A DNA stretch of 7,470 nt, from contig JAURJO010000127.1 in the NCBI GenBank assembly GCA_030832235.1, positions 1 to 7,470 on the forward strand. Reading direction: 5' to 3'. This DNA is from Verrucomicrobiota bacterium (GTDB lineage Bacteria > Verrucomicrobiota > Verrucomicrobiia > Opitutales > Opitutaceae). Made by a program: the position numbers and the translations under genes. Shown in pieces: positions 1 through 4,840 of this stretch. Numbering within the stretch: the stretch's first letter is position 1; each line of letters opens with the position of its first letter. A model generated the notes under the pieces. That model was not told the DNA's origin and searched no databases. It saw only the letters and a list, made by a program, of their open reading frames with translations.

Positions 1-54
1 GCAAGACGGACGATCGATAAGTTCCTCGCTGTTCCGGAGGACGTGGAAGAACGC

Positions 55-78
55 GGAGACCCGGGAGACTGGGGAGAC
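55..78 (+). repeat. Period-9 run, GGAGAC unit
   Basis: The hexamer GGAGAC occurs at 55-60, 64-69 and 73-78, exactly 9 bases apart, with three variable bases between copies. The same unit reappears, more degenerate, at 287-319. No inverted partner is seen nearby. Confidence 0.7.
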
Positions 79-93
79 AATGAAGCCCACGTC

Positions 94-155
94 CTCCGTT
101 GCCTCAGTTACCTCCTGTAAAACCGGCTCAACAGGAGCAAACGGAGGAAACGGAG
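94..155. repeat. Inverted repeat of period-9 units, 12-base loop
   Basis: The left arm (94-118) and right arm (131-155) are 25 bases each and are inverted copies matching at 21 of 25 positions, around a 12-base loop (119-130). Each arm is itself built of 9-base units of the type CTCCGTTTC on one strand (CGGAGGAAA on the other). The layout of period-9 arms around a loop of 12-13 bases is shared with the element at 6747-6815, although the unit sequence differs. As RNA it would form a long imperfect hairpin. Function unknown. Confidence 0.75.
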
Positions 156-202
156 CGGGGCCGCGACAGGCACTGAGCGCGCGGTCTCGAGAGGTTTGAA
201 CC

Positions 203-229
203 ATCTGTGCCATCCGAGTGATCTGTGGT
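203..229 (+). repeat. Period-9 run, ATCYGTG unit
   Basis: Three 9-base units start with ATCTGTG or ATCCGAG at 203, 212 and 221. The run ends in GGT followed by TAAAAAA. Unit and flank both match the run at 623-649, so these look like two diverged copies of one element type. Similar intergenic runs occur, from memory, in other environmental bacteria. Confidence 0.65.
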
Positions 230-286
230 TAAAAAATCAGGGGATTTCACCGCCGAATCACTGAGGTGCGGAGAGGGGAAGACTAG

Positions 287-319
287 GGAGACGGGTGAGA
301 CTGGGGATACAGGCGATAC
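287..319 (+). repeat. Period-9 run, GGAGAC-like unit
   Basis: Units GGAGAC, TGAGAC, GGATAC and CGATAC start at 287, 296, 305 and 314, again exactly 9 bases apart. This is a degenerate second copy of the run at 55-78. The tripeptide pattern in the overlapping open frame (TGETGDTGD) is an effect of this periodicity. Confidence 0.65.
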
Positions 320-440
320 GCCCTCGTCGCATTCATCCGCGATCTTCCGGTTCAAGTTCGGCACCTTCGGAAATGCCTTCGGCCGTACAATCGACGACAT
401 GGTCCGGGTCAACGACCCCGGCTACAGACGAAACGCATTC

Positions 441-470
441 ATCCGTGTCGATCGGCATCGATCCGCGGTT
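441..470 (+). repeat. Short run of 10-base units, ATCSG start
   Basis: Three 10-base units begin ATCCG, ATCGG and ATCCG at 441, 451 and 461. The unit resembles the ATCCGYG units at 203-229 and 623-649 but the spacing is 10 and not 9, which would fit an insertion in each unit or independent decay. Confidence 0.45.
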
Positions 471-497
471 GCACCGGATTGGGTGGCTCGAGCCCTG

Positions 498-546
498 CTC
501 TTGCGCCTTGTGCGCCTCTTCGCGGCCATTGGCATTTTGCCGCGAA
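498..546. repeat. Period-9 run with 8-base inverted repeat
   Basis: Units CTCTTGCGC, CTTGTGCGC and CTCTTCGCG start at 498, 507 and 516. The end of the run, TTCGCGGC (519-526), is perfectly inverted at 539-546 across a 12-base loop (527-538). After 546 an A-rich stretch is followed by a looser partner of the outer units (about 559-570). This is the third element here joining period-9 units to a 12-13 base loop, though only its inner stem is perfect. Confidence 0.55.
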
Positions 547-622
547 AAAATTCAAGCCGCGCAAAGGCGGTGGTTGAACAGAAGGCCGGGAAGTTCGGAA
601 AGAGTGACGGCTTCTTCTCCTC

Positions 623-649
623 ATCCGCGCGATCCGTGAAATCCGCGGT
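623..649 (+). repeat. Period-9 run, ATCCGYG unit
   Basis: Units ATCCGCGCG, ATCCGTGAA and ATCCGCGGT start at 623, 632 and 641 and are followed by GAAAAA. The unit and the A-rich flank match the run at 203-229. Confidence 0.65.
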
Positions 650-705
650 GAAAAACCTGGGGTCTTCCGAAGGGCTTTCGACGGAAGTCGATTTAGCATG
701 ATCCG

Positions 706-755
706 CGGCGGGCCTGCCCGCCGTAGCCTCGGCGTAGGCGGGCGGCCGCGGCTAC
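706..755. repeat. GC-rich REP-like element with three pairing arms
   Basis: The heptamer GGCGGGC occurs at 707-713 and 737-743 and its inverse GCCCGCC at 716-722. The middle arm can therefore pair with either outer arm: 706-712 with 717-723 (7 pairs, 4-base loop), or 716-722 with 737-743 (7 pairs, 14-base loop). GTAGCC (723-728) can also pair with GGCTAC (750-755). The pattern resembles dispersed REP-type elements. It lies about 60 bases past the stop of the leftward yhbY gene, so it could protect or end that transcript, but there is no U-tract. Confidence 0.55.
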
Positions 756-795
756 ACCACGGGGAGGGTTTCAAGCGCGCGCGAGGCGCAACCGC

Positions 796-809
796 GCCCT
801 AAACAGGGC
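796..809 (-). terminator. Small hairpin just after yhbY stop (weak terminator candidate)
   Basis: GCCCT (796-800) pairs perfectly with AGGGC (805-809) around the loop AAAC. It starts three bases after the yhbY stop codon in the direction of transcription. The stem is only five pairs and no run of T follows, so it is not a classical intrinsic terminator. It may be a 3'-end stabiliser or chance. Confidence 0.3.
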
Positions 810-812
810 CGC

Positions 813-1121
813 CTAAGGCAGCGTGATGCCGCGGGCCTTCGGGTCGGGGTTCGGACGGTAAAAGAGCGCGGTGTGGCCGACGGCACCGACGCACACGCAT
901 CGGCCTTCGTCAGCAATACGCGTGCAGAGCTCGGTACGCTCGTCTCGTTCCGCGCCGAGAAACCGCAGCTTCACGAGCTCCTGGGTACGCAGGAATTTCT
1001 GCAGTTCCCCGAAAAACTCCGTCGTGAGACCCGCTTTCCCAACCTTGAGGTGGTCGGGCAGCGTCTGGCCGAGACCACGCAGGTGGGACTTCTGGGCGCC
1101 GGTGAGCGGTAACTCGTACAT
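813..1121 (-). CDS. yhbY: YhbY/CRS1-type RNA-binding protein
   Basis: The product is a 102-residue single-domain protein of the CRS1/YhbY (CRM) family, which binds RNA and in bacteria is associated with the assembling large ribosomal subunit. Visible features are the N-terminal LTGAQKSHLRGLG helix (residues 6-18), the family loop LKVGKAGLT (25-33, with the conserved G-K-x-G), and a C-terminal VGHTALFYRPNPD strand (81-93). Length fits the usual 95-105 residues. The frame stays open upstream to an ATG at 1259, but that start would overlap rsuA by 43 bases and add 46 residues without family resemblance, so ATG 1121 is chosen. An AGGTGA lies about 16 bases upstream, too far for a good ribosome site. 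The gene follows rsuA on the same strand after 95 bases, and a shared transcript in rRNA and ribosome maturation is plausible. The family call is firm; the exact role is inferred. Confidence 0.85.
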   Translation of the reverse strand: MYELPLTGAQKSHLRGLGQTLPDHLKVGKAGLTTEFFGELQKFLRTQELVKLRFLGAERDERTELCTRIADEGRCVCVGAVGHTALFYRPNPDPKARGITLP

Positions 1122-1141
1122 GGGCGCACCGTGTGCGTCAC

Positions 1142-1157
1142 CTGGCGCCGTCGCCAG
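1142..1157 (-). other. Hairpin in the rsuA-yhbY gap
   Basis: CTGGCG (1142-1147) and CGCCAG (1152-1157) form a perfect six-pair stem with a four-base loop, ending 20 bases before the yhbY start. No T-run follows, so read-through from rsuA is expected. It might affect yhbY translation, but nothing in the sequence proves this. Confidence 0.3.
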
Positions 1158-1188
1158 AGAATTAGCGGCAGCAGGCCAATCAAGGGCC

Positions 1189-1222
1189 TCAGGCGAATTC
1201 GAGCCTGACTCCCGTTTCAGGC
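1189..1222 (-). repeat. Three alternating 6-base arms at the rsuA 3' end
   Basis: TCAGGC (1189-1194), GCCTGA (1203-1208) and TCAGGC (1217-1222) alternate in orientation. The middle arm can pair with either neighbour, across loops of 8 bases each. One arm overlaps the rsuA stop codon (1217-1219). The two hairpins exclude each other, an arrangement seen in attenuators, though six-base arms in GC-rich DNA can arise by chance. Confidence 0.35.
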
Positions 1223-1918
1223 CGTCGGGCCGAAAGTGTCGACCGGCAGCGATCTCCAAGCGCGCGGCGAGAGTCCCGCCAAGTCGAGGGGGCCGAAGGA
1301 TTCGCGGTGCAGTGTAAGCACCGTCGCTCCGGCCGCGGCGAACATCCGCCGCACCTGATGGTAGCGCCCCTCGGTAAGCGTGAGCAGCGCCTCGCGCGCC
1401 CCGATCATTAGCAACTCGGCCGGCGCGCAGGGCTTGTCCTCGCCCTCGAGTCGCAGGGTGCCGGAGGCGAAAAGCCCGGCCAGATCCGCCGGGAGATCGC
1501 GATCGACGGTGGCGCGGTAGACTTTGGGCACCTTGTGGCGTGGCGAAGTGAGGCGATGCACAAGCGCCGGCAGATCGGTGAGCAGCAGCGCGCCGCTGGT
1601 TTCCTTGTCGAGCCGGCCCACGCTGGTCACGACCGGGTTACGCCGGCGCCAGCGTTCCGGAAGCAAGGAATAGACCGACGGCCCCTCACGCTCGTCATGG
1701 GAGCAGACGAGACCGGTCGGCTTGTGGAGCAGGAGCAGGAGCCCGTCGGGATGGTCCGGCGGCTCGCCGTCGATGCGGACTTCGCCGGCGGCGACGCGTT
1801 GTCCGGCGTCGCGCGCCGGCGCCCCGCCGACGGTCACACGCCCGGCGCGCACCCAGTCGCGGGCCTCGCTGCGGCTGCAATAACCGAGGTTGGCGAGAAG
1901 CTGGTCGAGGCGGCGCAT
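1217..1918 (-). CDS. rsuA: 16S rRNA pseudouridine synthase, RsuA-like
   Basis: The product (233 residues) isomerises a uridine in ribosomal RNA to pseudouridine. In E. coli RsuA the target is U516 of 16S rRNA. The N-terminal S4 RNA-binding domain spans about residues 1-48 (RLDQLLANLGYCSRSEAR). The catalytic domain carries LLHKPTGLVCS (63-73), the active-site motif GRLDKETSG (101-109, catalytic Asp104), SPRHKVPKVYRA (125-136, with the conserved Tyr134) and GRYHQVRRMF (184-193). SPRH, the EGEDKPCAPAEL stretch (158-169) and the length point to RsuA more than to RluB, RluE or RluF. ATG 1918 gives a complete S4 domain, so it is preferred although no clear ribosome site precedes it. It diverges from the esterase gene across 59 bases and precedes yhbY. 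The family is certain; the precise target uridine is inferred. Confidence 0.92.
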   Translation of the reverse strand: MRRLDQLLANLGYCSRSEARDWVRAGRVTVGGAPARDAGQRVAAGEVRIDGEPPDHPDGLLLLLHKPTGLVCSHDEREGPSVYSLLPERWRRRNPVVTSVGRLDKETSGALLLTDLPALVHRLTSPRHKVPKVYRATVDRDLPADLAGLFASGTLRLEGEDKPCAPAELLMIGAREALLTLTEGRYHQVRRMFAAAGATVLTLHRESFGPLDLAGLSPRAWRSLPVDTFGPTA

Positions 1919-1951
1919 CGCAATCCGGAGAAAACCGGCTACGGTGCGGAA

Positions 1952-1971
1952 GGTTCACCCGCGGGCGAACC
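1952..1971. promoter_or_regulatory. 20-base near-palindrome in the rsuA/esterase divergent gap
   Basis: Bases 1952-1971 pair with themselves at 9 of 10 positions without a spacer (GGTTC at the left end, GAACC at the right; the single mismatch is 1957 against 1966). The site ends six bases before the esterase ATG and lies 33 bases upstream of the rsuA start. Position and symmetry suit a dimeric repressor's operator. It is also where the esterase ribosome site would be expected, and none is seen. This is an inference from symmetry alone. Confidence 0.4.
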
Positions 1972-1977
1972 CTTTCC

Positions 1978-3129
1978 ATGACGAGCTGGATCCTGATTCC
2001 CGTCGCCGCCGCGCTCACGACGCTCGGTCTGCTCACGGTCTTTCGCTCGCCCCCGTGGTCGCCTTGGAAACTGGCGATCCTCGCCGGAGAGTTCGGGCAC
2101 TGGCTCGCCCTTCCCTCGGTGCTGATCGCCGGTGTCGCCCTTCCCTCGTCTCCGGGACCGGATGGGGCCATGGCCACCCTGCTCGGCCTGATGGCGACCG
2201 GGCTTTTTCTAAAACCCGCCTGGCAGGCGGCCCGGCTGGCCCGCCCGCTGCCGGCCCGTTTGCGCGAGGGTTTCGGGGATTGGTCGGGCGACGGCTATCC
2301 GGCGTTCACGTGGCGGCATCTTTTCGGGGCGGGCGAACCTGCGGCGGTCGCACCCGAGACGTTGGAGTTCGCCCCCGGCCTGGCACTGGACTTCTACCGG
2401 CCGGCGCGAAACGGGAATGGCTTGGCTCCCTGCGTGGTCGTGATCCACGGCGGCGGCTGGGACGGCGGCGATCGCCGACAGCTGCCCGGATTGAATCATT
2501 GGCTCGCTGAGCAGGGCTACGCGGTCGCGGCGATCTCGTACCGGCTCGCCCCGGCGCACCGCTGGCCGGCGCAGCGCGACGATGCGCTCGCGGCCATCGC
2601 GTTCCTGAAGGCGCGCGGCCCGGCGCTCGGCATCGACCCCGCACGTCTCGTGCTCCTCGGCCGCTCGGCCGGCGGGCAGATCGCGCAATCCGTCGCCTAC
2701 ACCGCGCGCGATCCGGCGATCCGCGGCGTGGTCGCGTTCTACGCGCCCTCGGACCTGATCTTCGGTTACGTCAACACCCACGAGGACGACATGCTGCGTT
2801 CGCCCACGCTGATGCGCCAGCTGCTGGGCGGACCACCCGACCGGGAACGCGCCGCCTATGAGTCGGCGAGCCCCATTTTTCACGTCACACGCGAAGCACC
2901 GCCAACGCTTCTGTTGCATGGCGTGAACGACTCGATCGCGTGGCACCGGCACAGTGAACGCCTGGCGGAGCGTCTGGCGGCCCACGGCGTGCCCCATCTG
3001 AACCTGCTGTTACCGTGGGCCACCCATGCCTTCGACTTCAACCTGCGCGGCCCCGGCGGCCAACTCACCCGTTACGCGCTGGCCTGGTACCTGGCCCGGG
3101 TGACGGAGCCGGCGGGAACCGCGACCTAG
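1978..3129 (+). CDS. Membrane-anchored alpha/beta-hydrolase esterase (HSL/BD-FAE-like)
   Basis: The product (383 residues) is a serine hydrolase of the alpha/beta fold, most like the hormone-sensitive-lipase and BD-FAE esterase group. The oxyanion motif HGGGW is at 157-161, and the nucleophile elbow GRSAGG at 228-233 (Ser230). The acid is probably Asp318 in LLLHGVNDS and the base His350 in WATHAF. SYRLAPAHRWPAQRDDALAAI (187-207, split here by function: SYRLAP then the WPAQ.DD patch) is typical of the group. Residues 1-82 are hydrophobic, with about three membrane segments (3-22, 32-55, 64-82), so the enzyme is probably tethered to the inner membrane; which side the catalytic domain faces cannot be read from the sequence. 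The ATG at 1978 includes the first segment and has no clear ribosome site. The gene stands alone between divergent rsuA and convergent uxaC. The substrate is unknown: a short-chain ester or acetylated sugar is possible. Fold certain, role open. Confidence 0.85.
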   Translation: MTSWILIPVAAALTTLGLLTVFRSPPWSPWKLAILAGEFGHWLALPSVLIAGVALPSSPGPDGAMATLLGLMATGLFLKPAWQAARLARPLPARLREGFGDWSGDGYPAFTWRHLFGAGEPAAVAPETLEFAPGLALDFYRPARNGNGLAPCVVVIHGGGWDGGDRRQLPGLNHWLAEQGYAVAAISYRLAPAHRWPAQRDDALAAIAFLKARGPALGIDPARLVLLGRSAGGQIAQSVAYTARDPAIRGVVAFYAPSDLIFGYVNTHEDDMLRSPTLMRQLLGGPPDRERAAYESASPIFHVTREAPPTLLLHGVNDSIAWHRHSERLAERLAAHGVPHLNLLLPWATHAFDFNLRGPGGQLTRYALAWYLARVTEPAGTAT

Positions 3130-3181
3130 GATTTGGAAACAGAGGTCACGGGGAGCCGATCCGAGACCACCGAGGCATGAA

Positions 3182-3198
3182 GCCCCCGTTCAGGGGGC
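3182..3198. terminator. GC hairpin between convergent genes
   Basis: GCCCCC (3182-3187) and GGGGGC (3193-3198) form a perfect six-pair stem with a five-base loop, 52 bases after the esterase stop. It lies in the 220-base gap where the esterase and uxaC transcripts converge, and could serve either strand. No T-run follows on either side, so it is a plausible but not classical terminator. Confidence 0.4.
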
Positions 3199-3284
3199 AC
3201 GAATGGTTCCCGGGATCACCCGCGGCTCAATCGTAAGCCTTTCCGTATGCCAAGAGGTGATAGCAAGGACCTCGCGATTCGTTT

Positions 3285-3308
3285 CTGAGTTCCTGAGCTC
3301 CTGAGTTC
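3285..3308 (+). repeat. Three tandem 8-base units, CTGAGTTC
   Basis: CTGAGTTC, CTGAGCTC and CTGAGTTC follow one another directly at 3285, 3293 and 3301, differing by one base in the middle copy. They lie in the gap between the convergent esterase and uxaC genes. The period is 8, unlike the period-9 runs elsewhere in the window. Confidence 0.75.
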
Positions 3309-3349
3309 CAAATCCGCCCGGACCTGAAGGGCCAGGACGGACCGTGGGC

Positions 3350-4792
3350 CTATTTCCGGTTCGCGAATTCCGGGGCGAGCTCGAGGCCGAAGTAGGCGCG
3401 CGCGTTGGCGAAGCAGATGTTGCGGACCATGCCGCCGACGACCTTGAGGTCGTTGGGGATGAGGCCCGCGGCCATGTCGGCGCCGAGCAGGTTGCAGAGC
3501 GTGCGGCGGAAGTACTCGTGGCGCGGGTAACTCACGAAGCTGCGCGAGTCGGTGATCATGCCCACGAAACGCGAGAGCAGGCCGAGATTGGAGAGCGTGT
3601 TCATCTGCCACTCCATGCCCTCCTTCTGGTCGAGGAACCACCAGCCGCTGCCGAACTGCACCTTGCCCGGGATGGAGCCGTCCTGGAAGTTACCGATCAT
3701 CGTGCCGAGGACGTAATTATCCACGGGGTTGTTGTTGTAGAGAATCGTGCGCGGCAACTGGTCGGTGGAGTCCAGCGCGTTGAGGTAACGCGAAAGCGCG
3801 GCGGCCTGCGGGAAGTCGCCGATGGAATCGAAGCCGGTGTCGGGCCCGAGCTTCGTAAGGAGGCGCGTGTTGTTGTTCCGCAGCGCGCCGAGGTGGAGCT
3901 GCTTGGTCCAGCCGCGCGCGGCGTCCCAGCGTCCGAACTCCAGCATGAGGTAGGAACCGTAACGGGCCGCTTCCTCGGGCGTGGCGGCGCGTCCGGAGCG
4001 CACAGCGTCAAAAACCATGCGCGCCTGCGCATGGGTGCACGGCTCGGCGAGGGCGCTCTCGAGACCGTGGTCGGAGACGCGCGCGCCGGCGGCGTGGAAG
4101 TCGTCGTGACGCTTCTTCAACGCGGCGAGCAGGTCGTCGAAGGTGCGGATGCCATTGGCTACGCCGGCCGCGCCGGCGAGGCGGTCGAGCCAGGCGTTGA
4201 AAGCGGCGGGATTGCCGACCGCCAGGGCCTTGTCAGGCCGGAACGCCGGATAGACGCGGGCCTTGAGTTTGCCGGGGTTGCGGCGGATGGCGTCGTGGTG
4301 CTGGAGCGAATCGGCGGGGTCGTCCGTCGTGCACACGACGGCGACGTTGGACATGTTGATGAGGTCGTGAACCCGCAGCTTCGCGAGGCGGGCATTGGCC
4401 TTCTTCCAGATGCGTTCGGCGGAGCGGCCGTCGAGCAGCTCATCGACGCCGAAGTAACGCTTGAGCTCGAGGGCGCTCCAGTGGTGGAGCGGGTTCCGGA
4501 GAGTATGGGGCACCGTCTCGGCCCAGGCCTGGAACTTCTCGCGGGGCGCGGCCGGCCCCGTGATGAACTGCTCCTTCACGCCGTTGGTCCGCATCGCCCG
4601 CCACTTGTAGTGGTCGCCGCCGAGCCAGAGCTCGGCGAGGTCGGCGAACTGATGGTTGGAGGCGATCTGGTCGGGCGGCAGGTGGCAGTGGTAGTCGTAG
4701 ATCGGCTCGTCGGCCGCGTAGCGGTGGTAGAGCTCGCGCGCCTGGCGGGTGCCGAGGAGGAAGTCGTCGTGGATGAAGGGCCGGGAGGGCAT
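3350..4792 (-). CDS. uxaC: Uronate (glucuronate/galacturonate) isomerase
   Basis: UxaC (480 residues; E. coli about 470) interconverts D-glucuronate with D-fructuronate and D-galacturonate with D-tagaturonate, the first cytoplasmic step of uronate breakdown. It belongs to the amidohydrolase superfamily. Visible landmarks are the metal-binding YDYHCHL (32-38, His35 and His37), GGDHYKWRAMR (58-68), CTTDDP (154-159), QLHLGALRNNN (298-308), WWFLDQKEGMEWQ (384-396) and TDSRSFVSYPRHEYFRR (414-430), all characteristic of the family. The ATG at 4792 gives the full N-terminus; upstream sequence has no good ribosome site. It lies 46 bases after the end of the uxaE-like gene on the same strand, so the two are very probably co-transcribed, with uxaC second. 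A long frame opposite it (3344-4954, + strand) is a GC-rich shadow. Very confident. Confidence 0.97.
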   Translation of the reverse strand: MPSRPFIHDDFLLGTRQARELYHRYAADEPIYDYHCHLPPDQIASNHQFADLAELWLGGDHYKWRAMRTNGVKEQFITGPAAPREKFQAWAETVPHTLRNPLHHWSALELKRYFGVDELLDGRSAERIWKKANARLAKLRVHDLINMSNVAVVCTTDDPADSLQHHDAIRRNPGKLKARVYPAFRPDKALAVGNPAAFNAWLDRLAGAAGVANGIRTFDDLLAALKKRHDDFHAAGARVSDHGLESALAEPCTHAQARMVFDAVRSGRAATPEEAARYGSYLMLEFGRWDAARGWTKQLHLGALRNNNTRLLTKLGPDTGFDSIGDFPQAAALSRYLNALDSTDQLPRTILYNNNPVDNYVLGTMIGNFQDGSIPGKVQFGSGWWFLDQKEGMEWQMNTLSNLGLLSRFVGMITDSRSFVSYPRHEYFRRTLCNLLGADMAAGLIPNDLKVVGGMVRNICFANARAYFGLELAPEFANRK

Positions 4793-4826
4793 GGGACGGA
4801 GGGCGTTAAAAACGGAACGGAGTTAC

Positions 4827-4840
4827 GACGGAAAACCGTC
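4827..4840 (-). other. Short hairpin over the uxaE stop codon
   Basis: GACGG (4827-4831) and CCGTC (4836-4840) make a five-pair stem with a loop of four A on the + strand (four T, or U in RNA, on the coding strand). It overlaps the stop codon of the epimerase gene and ends 34 bases before the uxaC start. It might tune expression of the second gene, but a stem this short is weak evidence. Confidence 0.25.

Larger units (their letters stand above)
1..812. other. Gene-free, repeat-rich intergenic stretch
   Basis: I find no credible gene here. Reading frames exist on both strands, but their translations are low-complexity tripeptide runs (such as TGETGDTGD on one strand and PVSPVSPVS on the other). 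These are a direct result of repeats with a 9-base period and not of protein-like sequence. A frame open from the left edge ends at a TAA at 118-120 and could be the tail of a gene lying mostly outside the window, but its last third already runs into the repeats, so I do not call it. The stretch holds at least five period-9 runs, one period-10 run, two inverted repeats and a GC-rich REP-like element, each listed separately. Between them is unremarkable sequence (about 325-440 and 550-620). Confidence 0.7.

Noticed and set aside
1..120. Frame open from the left edge to a TAA at 118-120 (possible gene tail)
   Set aside because: Only 39 codons are visible, no motif is recognised, and the last part lies within the period-9 repeats. 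It cannot be told from a chance frame.
55..229. CRISPR array
   Set aside because: Units are only 9 bases, directly adjacent and degenerate; there are no 23-40 base repeats with unique spacers and no cas gene.
225..701. Open frames on both strands in the left region, one with PVSPVSPVS and one with TGETGDTGD runs
   Set aside because: The tripeptide repeats come directly from 9-base-period DNA repeats; no domain or ribosome site supports a gene.
1122..1259. Longer yhbY with a start at 1259
   Set aside because: It would overlap rsuA by 43 bases and add 46 residues unlike the family; the 102-residue form has the normal length.
2209..2997. 262-codon frame on the minus strand inside the esterase gene
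   Set aside because: Arg- and Ala-rich shadow of a gene with an intact catalytic triad on the other strand.
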